Source: Planctomycetota bacterium
GTDB taxonomy: Bacteria; Planctomycetota; UBA1135
DNA length: 64,000 bases
Direction of reading: 5' to 3'
NCBI GenBank assembly: GCA_026421205.1
Contig: JAPKBM010000002.1
Location: 1-64,000 of the forward strand
The position numbers and the translations under genes were made by a program. Below the pieces are notes generated by a model, which was not told where the DNA came from, made no database searches, and worked only from the letters and a program-made list of their open reading frames with translations. Shown here one piece after another: positions 43,315 through 51,316 of this stretch (positions are counted from its first letter, which is position 1; each line of letters starts with the position of its first letter).

Positions 43315-44883
43315 ATGCAACTTCGGGCCCTCAGTTTTGTCATTCTTGCTCTGTTCACGGCGTGCGGTTCTTCGGAATCGCCGACGGAAGTCACGCCACT
43401 TGCGGTGGAAAGTCCTCAACCAGCGGTGGCCTTGCCAGGCCAAGGGCTCTTGACGAACCCGCAAAGTTTTTCCGAGACGTTTGACTCTAGAACACAGGGG
43501 CGGCTCTGGGTGCAGGTGCTCCGAGAGGCCGATGGCCAACCCTTAGAAGGCGTCGGCGTCCATCTCTATTGGCGGCGGGGTGATGAAGAAACGGGTCGTT
43601 TTAATACCATGACTCATGCCGATGGTTTGGCAAGGATTCCAGTACCGGCACGAACTTTTGGGACGCATTTAGATGTCGATGGCACACCATTTACGGCGCC
43701 CGTGAGTCTTGCCATTAATGAAATTATTCCTTTAGGGGAAAATGAAAGGCGTATCATTCATGTGAAACCTGCGGGTATTTTGGCGGGAAAAGTGCAAGAT
43801 ATTGACGGCAACCCCGTGGCTGGCGCTGAGATTTTGATTTGGGCTGATGAGCGTTGGGCGACGGAAGACCTCAAGGAACTGTCCCCCATGTCTCGTGGCA
43901 ATTCCGACGGCAGCGGTTTGTTTCGGGTCGGTGGGCTGCCGGGTGGTTTTTTTACGGTGACGGCGCAAACCCCAGAGATGGTTTGTGTGCAACGCGCGGG
44001 AGGGTTGGTTGAATTCGGCCAAACGCATGAAGGCATTGAACTGTTGATGACTTCGGCACACGAAGTTTTTGGAGAGGTCTACGGAGCCGACGAGCAACCT
44101 TTGATGGATGCAGTGGTGATTGCTGGCTCTCCAGGGCGAAGAGCGGATATTCGGGATACGGTGAATGACCGTGTATTTTATTACCCCGCGGCTCAATTGA
44201 TTCAAGAAGTAGAAGAGGATGGGAGTTTTTTACTGAAAAAAGTTCCTGATGGCGAAAAATGGAATTTAAACCTACGCCAAGAGAGCCACTTGTCTTGGTA
44301 TGGTCACATCGAGGCGGATCAACCTGTCGTGCGCGTCGATATGGAGCCGGGGCAAACCCTGCGCGGGGTGATTACGGACGAACAAGGTGCTCCAGTCAAG
44401 CAAGTGAAGGTGCGCATGGTCGGGAAGATCCGCAAGAAAGGAAAGACGCGCAGGAATGGAGACTTCGCTTTCGTGGGCGTCCCCGAGGACCCTGATGCCG
44501 TCCTTCTCTTTTATAAAGAAGGTTATGCCGCCACAGGAGCTTGGTTATTGAAGCCCGGCGTGTCGTTGGACATTGTCCTTGAAGAAGGTAAGGAGTTGCA
44601 CGCTCAAGTTTTTGCTCCAGACGGATCGCCTGCATTGGGTGTGCGTGCTACGGTGCGTCGAAAGTTCTCCAAAAAAGATGCGGCGGCATTTTTTGTCTTG
44701 CCGACGCCGGAAGAGGAGTTCGGTTTATCCGAAACCATGACCGATACTGATGGGAACTTGTCCTTGGTTGACTTGGCTTCTGTGCCTTTTCTATTAACCT
44801 TAGAGTCTCCTTTGGGTCGCAAAGAGTTAGAAGTGACCCCAGGGGAATCTATGATTTCCGTTACCTTGGAGCCGCTTCCTTGA
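43315..44883 (+). CDS. Lipoprotein with carboxypeptidase-regulatory-like domains
   Basis: 522-aa lipoprotein (lipobox LFTAC). Repeated beta-sandwich modules of the carboxypeptidase regulatory/CNA-B type: LWVQVLREADGQPLEGVGV, GILAGKVQDIDGNPVAGAEI, VFGEVYGADEQPLMDAVV, LRGVITDEQGAPVKQVKV, LHAQVFAPDGSPALGVRA. There is no catalytic motif, so structural or ligand-binding. TATCCT sits 6 nt before ATG 43315 (leaderless pattern). The stop overlaps the TTG start of deoA (TTGA). Confidence 0.8.
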   Translation: MQLRALSFVILALFTACGSSESPTEVTPLAVESPQPAVALPGQGLLTNPQSFSETFDSRTQGRLWVQVLREADGQPLEGVGVHLYWRRGDEETGRFNTMTHADGLARIPVPARTFGTHLDVDGTPFTAPVSLAINEIIPLGENERRIIHVKPAGILAGKVQDIDGNPVAGAEILIWADERWATEDLKELSPMSRGNSDGSGLFRVGGLPGGFFTVTAQTPEMVCVQRAGGLVEFGQTHEGIELLMTSAHEVFGEVYGADEQPLMDAVVIAGSPGRRADIRDTVNDRVFYYPAAQLIQEVEEDGSFLLKKVPDGEKWNLNLRQESHLSWYGHIEADQPVVRVDMEPGQTLRGVITDEQGAPVKQVKVRMVGKIRKKGKTRRNGDFAFVGVPEDPDAVLLFYKEGYAATGAWLLKPGVSLDIVLEEGKELHAQVFAPDGSPALGVRATVRRKFSKKDAAAFFVLPTPEEEFGLSETMTDTDGNLSLVDLASVPFLLTLESPLGRKELEVTPGESMISVTLEPLP

Positions 44884-46091
44884 GCATTCCCATTCAGCGT
44901 TGGCTGCAAGAGCGTCGAGATGGCGTGGAGCAAACGCCGGAAAATATTCAGGCGTTTGTGAACGCGGTGGTCCGGGAAGAAATCACGTCGGCACAATCTG
45001 CGGCATGGTTGGCCTTTGTGCTCACGCGTGGCATGACGGCAAAAGAGACTTTGGCGTTGACCGAAGCCATGACTCAAAGTGGAACGTCTCTTTCGTGGCC
45101 AGGAATCTCTGGCCCTTTTGTGGACAAGCATTCCACGGGTGGCGTGGGCGACAAAGTTTCCTTGGCATTGGCACCTCTTTGGGCTTCCTTGGGTTTTCGG
45201 GTTCCGATGCTTTCAGGACGAGGGTTGGGCATCACCGGTGGCACCTTGGACAAGTTAGAAAGTATTCCGGGTTATCGTACGTCGGTGGCTTCAGAAGACT
45301 TACAGAGGATCTTGGCGGATGTGGGTTGTTTCATCGTGGGGCAAACGGAGGACATTGCTCCTGCGGATCGTATTCTGTACGCTCTGCGAAACGAAACTGG
45401 AACCGTGCCTTCGATTCCATTGATTACGGCTTCTATCTTGTCCAAGAAGTTAGTGGAAGGTTTGGATCGTTTGGTGTTGGATGTGAAGTATGGAACCGGT
45501 GCGTTCATGAAAACAAAAAAAGATGCACAGAATTTGGCGGATTCCTTGGTGGCTGTCGGTGCGGGTGCCGGCGTGGAGACCACTGCACAGTTGACTCCTA
45601 TGATTCAGCCGCTTGGCGAGGCCGTTGGAAATGCATTGGAAGTAGAAGAAGCGGTTGCGTGTTTGCAGGGCGAGGGGCCTCAAGATTTCCGAGACCTTGT
45701 GGTGGCTCTTTCGGGTGAGGGTGCGCGCGCGGAAGCTGCATTGGATTCGGGGCGTGCCTTCGAAAAATGGGTAGCCATGGTGGAGGCGCAGGGAGGACAG
45801 CTGTGCGCACCACGCAAGGGTGGCGGTTGTTCCGAGTGGGTCTTGGAATCCACCGCCGACGGCACACTTTCTTCTTGTGATGCCGGCTTGTTGGGGCAGG
45901 CTGCCTTTGATTTAGGCGCGGGTCGCTCACGCGCCGGAGAGCGGGTTCATTTCGGCGTGGGCTTGCGCGTGCACGCCAAAGTCGGCGATGCGGTTTGTGT
46001 TGGACAACCATTAGTAACCCTAGTGCATGACCAGAAAGGCTTGGAGCGCGCCCAGGAACTTGCGCGCTCAGCTTTTACTTTCGCGTCGTGA
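44880..46091 (+). CDS. deoA: Thymidine / pyrimidine-nucleoside phosphorylase
   Basis: 403 aa, TTG start in a TTGA overlap with the preceding gene. It cleaves thymidine or uridine with phosphate. FVDKHSTGGVGDKVSLALAP and MLSGRGLGITGGTLDKLESIPGY are phosphate/substrate loops, and ALRNETGTVPSIPLITASILSKKL plus LVLDVKYGTGAFMKT are signatures. The C-terminal domain is the alpha/beta part. It is followed by rsmJ through a GTGA overlap, a coupling that looks positional rather than functional. Confidence 0.93.
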   Translation: MSIPIQRWLQERRDGVEQTPENIQAFVNAVVREEITSAQSAAWLAFVLTRGMTAKETLALTEAMTQSGTSLSWPGISGPFVDKHSTGGVGDKVSLALAPLWASLGFRVPMLSGRGLGITGGTLDKLESIPGYRTSVASEDLQRILADVGCFIVGQTEDIAPADRILYALRNETGTVPSIPLITASILSKKLVEGLDRLVLDVKYGTGAFMKTKKDAQNLADSLVAVGAGAGVETTAQLTPMIQPLGEAVGNALEVEEAVACLQGEGPQDFRDLVVALSGEGARAEAALDSGRAFEKWVAMVEAQGGQLCAPRKGGGCSEWVLESTADGTLSSCDAGLLGQAAFDLGAGRSRAGERVHFGVGLRVHAKVGDAVCVGQPLVTLVHDQKGLERAQELARSAFTFAS

Positions 46092-46771
46092 TCCTGCCCT
46101 CTTTGCCCTCAGATTTTTCTTGGCAACAAGAAGCAGACCAACTGTTCTTAAACCACAAAGATTTAGGTTTGATGACGGTTGATTTTTTGTCTGAGGGCTT
46201 TGCCTACCGACTTCGTCAAGGGGGTGTCCGGGGAAATGCGGTGGCGAAGGCCGTCGGTTTAGCAAAGGTTGGAGACTCCGGGCCTTTGGTTTTGGATGCA
46301 ACGGCTGGATTAGGGCGCGACGCATTTTTACTAGCTTGGCTAGGATGTACTGTAGTCGCCGTGGAGCGGAATCCAGCCGTGCATGCTTTGTTGTTGGACG
46401 GCTGGTGTCGAGCCTGCGCGGACGAGGAGGTTCGGGAGAAAATTGGAGACCGACTTCATTGGATTTGTGCGGATGCGCAAACGGTGATGACGGATTGGAG
46501 CGGCCGTTCCCCAGATGTTGTTTATTTGGACCCGATGCATCCCACGCGAACAAAAAGTGCACTCGTGAAAAAGGAGATGCGTATCTTTCGTGCCTTGGTC
46601 GGAGAAGATTCGGATGCAATAGACCTGTTGCCCCTTGCAAAGGCTTTGACTCCGAAGGTCGTTGTGAAGCGACCTAGGCAAGGTGAGGCTTTGGCGTCAG
46701 GGGTGTCTTATGTGAAAATGGGGAAGAGCACGCGATTTGATGTTTATCTTGCACCGCCGCCCGCTTCTTAG
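46088..46771 (+). CDS. rsmJ: 16S rRNA m2G1516 methyltransferase-like (RsmJ)
   Basis: 227-aa SAM-dependent methyltransferase, GTG start overlapping the deoA stop. The SAM loop is LDATAGLGRDAFLLA, then VVAVERNPAVHALL, and the catalytic YLDPMHPTRTKSALVKKEMR, which is specific to the RsmJ family. Ends KMGKSTRFDVYL, the usual C-terminus. Acts on 16S rRNA in the small subunit (family knowledge). Confidence 0.9.
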   Translation: MILPSLPSDFSWQQEADQLFLNHKDLGLMTVDFLSEGFAYRLRQGGVRGNAVAKAVGLAKVGDSGPLVLDATAGLGRDAFLLAWLGCTVVAVERNPAVHALLLDGWCRACADEEVREKIGDRLHWICADAQTVMTDWSGRSPDVVYLDPMHPTRTKSALVKKEMRIFRALVGEDSDAIDLLPLAKALTPKVVVKRPRQGEALASGVSYVKMGKSTRFDVYLAPPPAS

Positions 46772-46787
46772 GTTGGGGCGGCTACCG

Positions 46788-46793
46788 TAGAAT
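46788..46793 (+). promoter_or_regulatory. -10 element TAGAAT upstream of nadA
   Basis: TAGAAT, then 11 nt to ATG 46805 (an out-of-frame ATG lies 4 nt after it). Fits a very short or absent leader. Confidence 0.4.
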
Positions 46794-46804
46794 GTCGATG
46801 GACC

Positions 46805-47770
46805 ATGACTCCTGAATCCCCTCAAACGCAGTTCGTGGACGTGCCGGAACCGGCGGCCATCAAACAGTGGGCCACCGAACAGGGCATTTTGATTCTTGCC
46901 CATAGCTATCAAGATGGTTTTTTGCAAGAGGCAGCACATTTTGTGGGAGATAGCCTTGAGTTGGCGCGCAAAGCGGCAGAAGAGCAGCCCGACGCCATTT
47001 GTTTTTGCGGCGTTCACTTTATGGCGGAAACGGCCAAGGTCTTGTGTCCAGATGCGGATGTTTTTGTGCCAGATATGGAAGCGGGGTGTTCTTTGGCAGA
47101 TTCCTGTAAAGTTGAGGACCTGAAGAAATATCAAGATCACTTGGAAAAGAAAAATGGCCAGCGGCCGGTGACTATTTCTTATGTGAATTGCACTGCGGCC
47201 GTGAAAGCGGCTTCCGACATTATTTGCACCAGCGGAAATGCGGAGAAGGTGATCAGAAGTTTCCCCGAAAACCGGCCCATCCTTTTTGTGCCGGATATGC
47301 ACTTAGGTGGATGGCTGAATGAAACGACCGGGCGGGACATGACGTTATGGAATGGAGCGTGTGAAGTGCACGAGCTATTTAGCGTGGAAGAATTAGAAAA
47401 AATCCAAGTGAAAAATCCCGGTTCCGTGACCATCAGTCATCCAGAATGCCCTAAGCGGGTTCGCGATGCCAGTGATCACATCCTTGGTACGGCGGGAATG
47501 CTGAAGATGGTGAAAGAGGCTCATGGGAAGACGTTCATCGTGGGCACAGAGGGCAACATGATTTACCGTTTTGAAAAAGAGGCGCCGCAGAATACGTACA
47601 TTCCAGCACCTGGCGCATCTTGCGCCTGTAATCTCTGTCCTTATATGCAAAAGAACACACCAGAAAAACTTTGGCAAGCTTTGCAAACGCGCGGGCCACA
47701 GATTACAGTTCCCGAGGACCTCATGGAAGGCGCGCAAAAGTCTTTGGCGCGCATGTTGGCCATCGTTTAG
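46805..47770 (+). CDS. nadA: Quinolinate synthase A
   Basis: 321-aa [4Fe-4S] enzyme that condenses iminoaspartate with dihydroxyacetone phosphate to quinolinate for NAD. LAHSYQDGFLQEAAHFVGDSLELARKA is the N-terminal signature. Cluster cysteines are likely in the ICFCGVHFMAETA segment, YVNCTAAVKA (family position) and ASCACNLCPYM. Length standard. nadB and nadC are not seen. The stop overlaps the convergent mauG-like gene. Confidence 0.95.
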   Translation: MTPESPQTQFVDVPEPAAIKQWATEQGILILAHSYQDGFLQEAAHFVGDSLELARKAAEEQPDAICFCGVHFMAETAKVLCPDADVFVPDMEAGCSLADSCKVEDLKKYQDHLEKKNGQRPVTISYVNCTAAVKAASDIICTSGNAEKVIRSFPENRPILFVPDMHLGGWLNETTGRDMTLWNGACEVHELFSVEELEKIQVKNPGSVTISHPECPKRVRDASDHILGTAGMLKMVKEAHGKTFIVGTEGNMIYRFEKEAPQNTYIPAPGASCACNLCPYMQKNTPEKLWQALQTRGPQITVPEDLMEGAQKSLARMLAIV

Positions 47771-49080
47771 CGTTTCGTCCGCAGTTTTTCGGCAGGTGGG
47801 GTGCGCCAACGTTTTGGAACAGGAGTCCCATTCAACGAGCGCAAAAACGCCGCAAGGTCCGCCTTCTCTTGGGCATTGAACCTTAAAGGGATCATTGTTT
47901 CTTCGCGGTGGCCGATGGGTGGCCCCCCAGGGAGTTCAGAATAATGGTCCAGGACTTCTTCCAAGGTCGCAAACCGACCGTCATGCATATAGGGAGCGGT
48001 TCGGCCCACGTCTCTCAGGGAAGGCGTTTTATAAGCGCCATAAGTGTGATAGTCATAGAACAAGTAGCGCAATTTTATATTGTCTTTCCATTGGGTTGAG
48101 TCGCTGAACAATCCTCGTCCGTTAAAAGGGTCCAGGCGGAGTATTTCAATGCCGGCTGGTCGTCCGTCATCAAAGTTTTTCCCTTCTTCAACACCAAGCC
48201 CGATGTTGTGGAATTCTCTGTCTGTGAGCCGCGGCCCAAAGTGGCAGAGATTGCACGCAGCACGACCCACGAACAATGCCAGTCCGCGTTGTTCTGGCAG
48301 AGAAAGTGCCAAGGATTTTTCATTACCCTCTTGAAGATCAGTCAGAAACTGGTCAAGTCTTGCTTCACCGGTTTGAATGTTCCGCTCAAAAGCTTCGAGC
48401 GCTTTGCCGACATTCGCAAATACTGTATTGACAATGAGCTGGTCCGCCGACGTCATTTTTTTCCAGGCAATATGGCGTGGATCAGAGGATTCCGTTTGTG
48501 TTTCGTCAGGAAGGAATCCGAATACGAGATTGACTGGGGGGGGCAGGGCATTTTCAGGGTAATGAGTGCGATCGGTGAAATCAGGAAGAAGGCCGAAGAT
48601 GGCCTCATAATGGGAACGGAGGGCCTCATCGGCTTGGAGATGGTGGGCCACCGCTAAGCGATTGCCACCCATTTCATCAGGATGTTCGATGGGCTGAAGC
48701 GCTTGAGACCAAAGAGAGTCTGCGCGACCATCCCAAAAGTGCCATCGGTTATGGCCAGCGCCCAAAATCGTTGGCGCATTTTTCTCAAGAATGGAGAGTC
48801 CTTGAGAGAGAGTCCTTCCGTCACCCCAGCCTTTTTTCGGGTCATGGCATGTGGCGCAAGAAACGCGGCCGTTGGCAGAAAGGCCTGTGTCAAAAAAGAG
48901 TGCATGGCCCAGTTCTGCTGCCAAGGGGGAGTTCGCTACAGCATTGGTGGGGGAATCGGGTAAGTCGGGAGGTGGGGAAAAGGTAGCGAGCAGGCGGAGG
49001 TCGTCGCTTGTGAAATGCGGAGGTCGGGCAGGAGGCGTCGTGACCTCTGCTTGCAAGGCGAACAGTAAGAGCGGCAACAT
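47767..49080 (-). CDS. MauG/cytochrome c peroxidase family di-haem protein
   Basis: 437-aa periplasmic protein. Signal peptide (MLPLLLFALQA), then two haem-c sites, CATCH (in GRVSCATCHDPKKGW) and CNLCH (in AACNLCHFGPRL). RWHFWDGRADSLWSQA and TPSLRDVGRTAPYMHDGRFATLEEVL are family motifs in the first and second haem domains. The ATG overlaps the stop of the FixH/YtkA-like lipoprotein gene (TGATG). It may reduce peroxide or oxidise an amine or a protein; which one is not decided here. Confidence 0.92.
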   Translation of the reverse strand: MLPLLLFALQAEVTTPPARPPHFTSDDLRLLATFSPPPDLPDSPTNAVANSPLAAELGHALFFDTGLSANGRVSCATCHDPKKGWGDGRTLSQGLSILEKNAPTILGAGHNRWHFWDGRADSLWSQALQPIEHPDEMGGNRLAVAHHLQADEALRSHYEAIFGLLPDFTDRTHYPENALPPPVNLVFGFLPDETQTESSDPRHIAWKKMTSADQLIVNTVFANVGKALEAFERNIQTGEARLDQFLTDLQEGNEKSLALSLPEQRGLALFVGRAACNLCHFGPRLTDREFHNIGLGVEEGKNFDDGRPAGIEILRLDPFNGRGLFSDSTQWKDNIKLRYLFYDYHTYGAYKTPSLRDVGRTAPYMHDGRFATLEEVLDHYSELPGGPPIGHREETMIPLRFNAQEKADLAAFLRSLNGTPVPKRWRTPPAEKLRTKR

Positions 49081-49415
49081 CAGCGACTGTGCTCTAGCGT
49101 GACATCGTGGGTTTGCCGAGTGACCTCTTGGCCACGCTTGAGGTCAAGATAGAGCTCCCAGAAACCAGGCATATGAAACATCATGCCGTCTACCCGCCAA
49201 ACGCTCGGCCGGATCTGTTCCACCACCGGTCGCGTAATCATGCCATGACCATGACTGGGCATGTCCGCATCCACCGCCAAATCCGTCACCGTCTCATCCG
49301 CCACATGCACTTCCATGCTGAAGTAATCATTTAAAGGCGGTCCACCCTCCGGCCAAACCACCGTGGCAACCGAAGAAGTGCAAGAAGCCAGAAAAGCCAA
49401 AACAATTATCCGCAT
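49080..49415 (-). CDS. FixH/YtkA-like lipoprotein
   Basis: 111-aa lipoprotein (lipobox LASC at about residue 11). A small beta-sandwich with FSMEVHVADE, then the ADMPSHGHGM motif typical of YtkA/FixH-like domains, and MFHMPGFWELYLDL. Such domains are often partners of copper or haem proteins. Its stop overlaps the start of the di-haem MauG-like gene, supporting a joint function. It starts 26 bp after the gluzincin gene; upstream ATGs are inside that gene. Confidence 0.78.
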   Translation of the reverse strand: MRIIVLAFLASCTSSVATVVWPEGGPPLNDYFSMEVHVADETVTDLAVDADMPSHGHGMITRPVVEQIRPSVWRVDGMMFHMPGFWELYLDLKRGQEVTRQTHDVTLEHSR

Positions 49416-49441
49416 CGACGTCGTTCCTAGTTTTAATATCA

Positions 49442-50662
49442 TTATTCTGTTTGGGTACGGAGCCATTTCATCCAATCTTCCTCAAAGTCGTCCCAGTTTT
49501 TTAGCCCCAGAGCGTTCTTGAAGTGAGAGGAGGAGCCTTTCCGTTCGTAAACGGATTGAAGAAACCGAAGAAACCCTTCCTTTCGTTCCTCCTCCGCGCC
49601 ATGCAGCAAGTACTGAACCAGATTATAAGACTGAGCATACTTCAAACTCTGATCCGTGGATGCCATGAATTCACCACTGTCATAAGTAAGGACGCGTTGA
49701 ATGCTGTCCGGTTGTTTGTGCTTGGCGTGCACCTCAAAATGCTTTGGGTTTTTTCGACCCGCTTCGTAATCCGGCTTGCCCGGACTGCCGGCAAAGGACA
49801 CTTCCATGTATTCCGCCATGCCTTCATTCAGCCAACCTGGAATTGCCGGGTCATTGCGCGCGAATTCTCGGATACTTTGCGCAAGAAGAGCATGCGTGGT
49901 TTCATGAATCAACTCTTTTGCGATGCCGTCATGGAAATAGGTGTGCACGGTGCGTGAAGCCTTGTGATAGTAAGCGTCCACGGTGTTAGCCAAGTTCGGC
50001 ATGGAAGCCTTATCCGGATAAATATGAATTAAAATAGGCTGTCGCGCTTCCCAAAATCCAATGATTTCCTGAAATGTGCTGTAGTACGCGTCATACAAAA
50101 ACTCCAGGTCTGCGCACAACCGAACGAGGTCGGGTAAATCACCTGCGCAACGAATGTCAAAGTGCGTAGTGGTGAACTTCCAGGCATGGCTGAAGTCGGT
50201 GCGTCGGTATTCTCGTAAATCACCAAGAGAAATTTTCCCTCTGCCCTGGGTGGGAATGCGCCAAAGCCCTCGCCAGCGTTTGTGATCTAACGCCTTATGG
50301 GCGGCTTCATGCTTGGGGTCAATCAAGAGAGCGCGCCAGAGGTGGAGGTTGACCTCGCGGAGAAGCCCATTTTTTTGGCACCATTGCGACAGCGCGAAAG
50401 AGGCGTCGGCATCCGGAACTTCGGAAAACGCCGTCTTTAATTTCTTCAAATACTCCTGCCGAACAGTACGGGGGCCTTCGGTCTTGACGACCTCCTCCAA
50501 CGGATAGTGTTTGATGCGCGTTTTCTTGGCGAGCCAAAGCCCGCCCGCATCATGGCGCAAAATCACCCCTTTGAGCGGTTTGCCCCGTGTGAGGGTAACC
50601 GTATCTTGCGGGGGATCCTCACCAAGGAGTCCGCAAAGAAGGGCGAGGATCAAAAAACGCAC
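49442..50662 (-). CDS. Secreted gluzincin metallopeptidase-like protein
   Basis: 406 aa, GTG start at 50662. Short signal (FLILALLCGLLG), a beta-rich N-terminal domain, then a zinc motif HETTHALLAQ with WLNEGMAEYME about 35 residues later giving the third ligand (gluzincin pattern), as in the peptidase MA-like family. The N-terminal half contains ALSQWCQKNGLLREVNLHLWRALLIDP, which resembles a TPR-like segment. It is probably a periplasmic peptidase. TATGCT 5 nt before GTG fits the leaderless pattern. Ends 26 bp before the FixH-like gene. Confidence 0.78.
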   Translation of the reverse strand: MRFLILALLCGLLGEDPPQDTVTLTRGKPLKGVILRHDAGGLWLAKKTRIKHYPLEEVVKTEGPRTVRQEYLKKLKTAFSEVPDADASFALSQWCQKNGLLREVNLHLWRALLIDPKHEAAHKALDHKRWRGLWRIPTQGRGKISLGDLREYRRTDFSHAWKFTTTHFDIRCAGDLPDLVRLCADLEFLYDAYYSTFQEIIGFWEARQPILIHIYPDKASMPNLANTVDAYYHKASRTVHTYFHDGIAKELIHETTHALLAQSIREFARNDPAIPGWLNEGMAEYMEVSFAGSPGKPDYEAGRKNPKHFEVHAKHKQPDSIQRVLTYDSGEFMASTDQSLKYAQSYNLVQYLLHGAEEERKEGFLRFLQSVYERKGSSSHFKNALGLKNWDDFEEDWMKWLRTQTE

Positions 50663-50667
50663 GGCCT

Positions 50668-50673
50668 AGCATA
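50668..50673 (-). promoter_or_regulatory. -10-like TATGCT (leaderless GTG gene)
   Basis: Minus-strand TATGCT followed by AGGCC and then the GTG at 50662, i.e. 5 nt. It lies just beside the terminator of the next upstream pilin gene. Confidence 0.4.
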
Positions 50674-50706
50674 AGAAAAACGCCGACCGCGTTAGCAGTC
50701 AGCGTT
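50671..50706 (-). terminator. Intrinsic terminator after the pilin gene
   Basis: Read on the minus strand: AACGCTGACTGC, loop TAAC, GCGGTCGGCGTT (12-bp stem with two G-U pairs), then TTTCTTA. It is 35 bp downstream of the pilin stop and also sits right before the next gene's promoter. Confidence 0.8.
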
Positions 50707-50741
50707 CCCCCTTTGTCAGGGCTCCGAAGAGTCCTTATGGA

Positions 50742-51236
50742 TTACCAGTTGTAGGCGCCGGGTGTGGACACCATCCAAGAGGTGGTTGGGCGGGAAGGAT
50801 CAATGAAGGGGTTGCCGGCATCAAAACTTTCTGGAGTCTTATGGGCGCCGAATTTGTAGTCGATGCCATCGGAGCGGTAGAAGTATCCGCGGTCATCCAC
50901 AGGGATGGAGGAGTCGGGATCTTTCGGAAGTGCCTGCATGAAGTTCGGTACAAGCCCGGGGATGTATCCGGTGGCGTCGTAGCCAAGTCCACCAAAGGAA
51001 GGTGCATCGCCTTGCCAAGCACCGCTTGTGTTGGGGTAGACCCCATTGACTCTTTTGTAGGCTTCTAGGGATGTCTGGACGGCCTTGAGGTCGGCGCTGC
51101 GTCGTGCATCTCGAGCAGCTTTTTGGGTGTCTTCAAGCACAGGAACTAAAATGCCAGTTAACATAGCCAAAATAGTGACCACGATGAGCATTTCGATGAT
51201 GGTAAAGCCCGCTTGGGCGCGTTGTTTCAGTTTCAT
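50742..51236 (-). CDS. Type IV pilin (PilA/GspG-like), probably a major pilin
   Basis: 164-aa prepilin: leader KLKQRAQAG, then FTIIEMLIVVTILAMLTGIL (Glu+5), with cleavage after Gly10. The C-terminal domain has YIPGLVPNFMQALPKDPDSS, GYFYRSDGIDYKFGAH and the ending DPSRPTTSWMVSTPGAYNW, a pattern seen in single-gene pilins of several phyla. It is monocistronic with a strong ribosome-binding site (GGAG) and its own terminator, as expected for an abundant pilin. The pil operon is 45 kb away at the other end of the window. Confidence 0.88.
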   Translation of the reverse strand: MKLKQRAQAGFTIIEMLIVVTILAMLTGILVPVLEDTQKAARDARRSADLKAVQTSLEAYKRVNGVYPNTSGAWQGDAPSFGGLGYDATGYIPGLVPNFMQALPKDPDSSIPVDDRGYFYRSDGIDYKFGAHKTPESFDAGNPFIDPSRPTTSWMVSTPGAYNW

Positions 51237-51248
51237 GAGGTTCTCCGG

Positions 51249-51276
51249 TTAAAAGGGATCTAGGGAGGGGTCCCTT
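51249..51276 (-). promoter_or_regulatory. Hairpin in front of the pilin ribosome-binding site
   Basis: Minus-strand AAGGGACC and GATCCCTT pair (8-bp stem, one G-U) around about eight bases, followed by TTTT. It lies 13 bp before GGAG. It could end the upstream xthA operon or sit in the pilin leader and stabilise the mRNA. Confidence 0.45.
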
Positions 51277-51316
51277 CTATTTCGGAGTTTGACGCCTTTT
51301 TCTTAAGAGAAATGTC

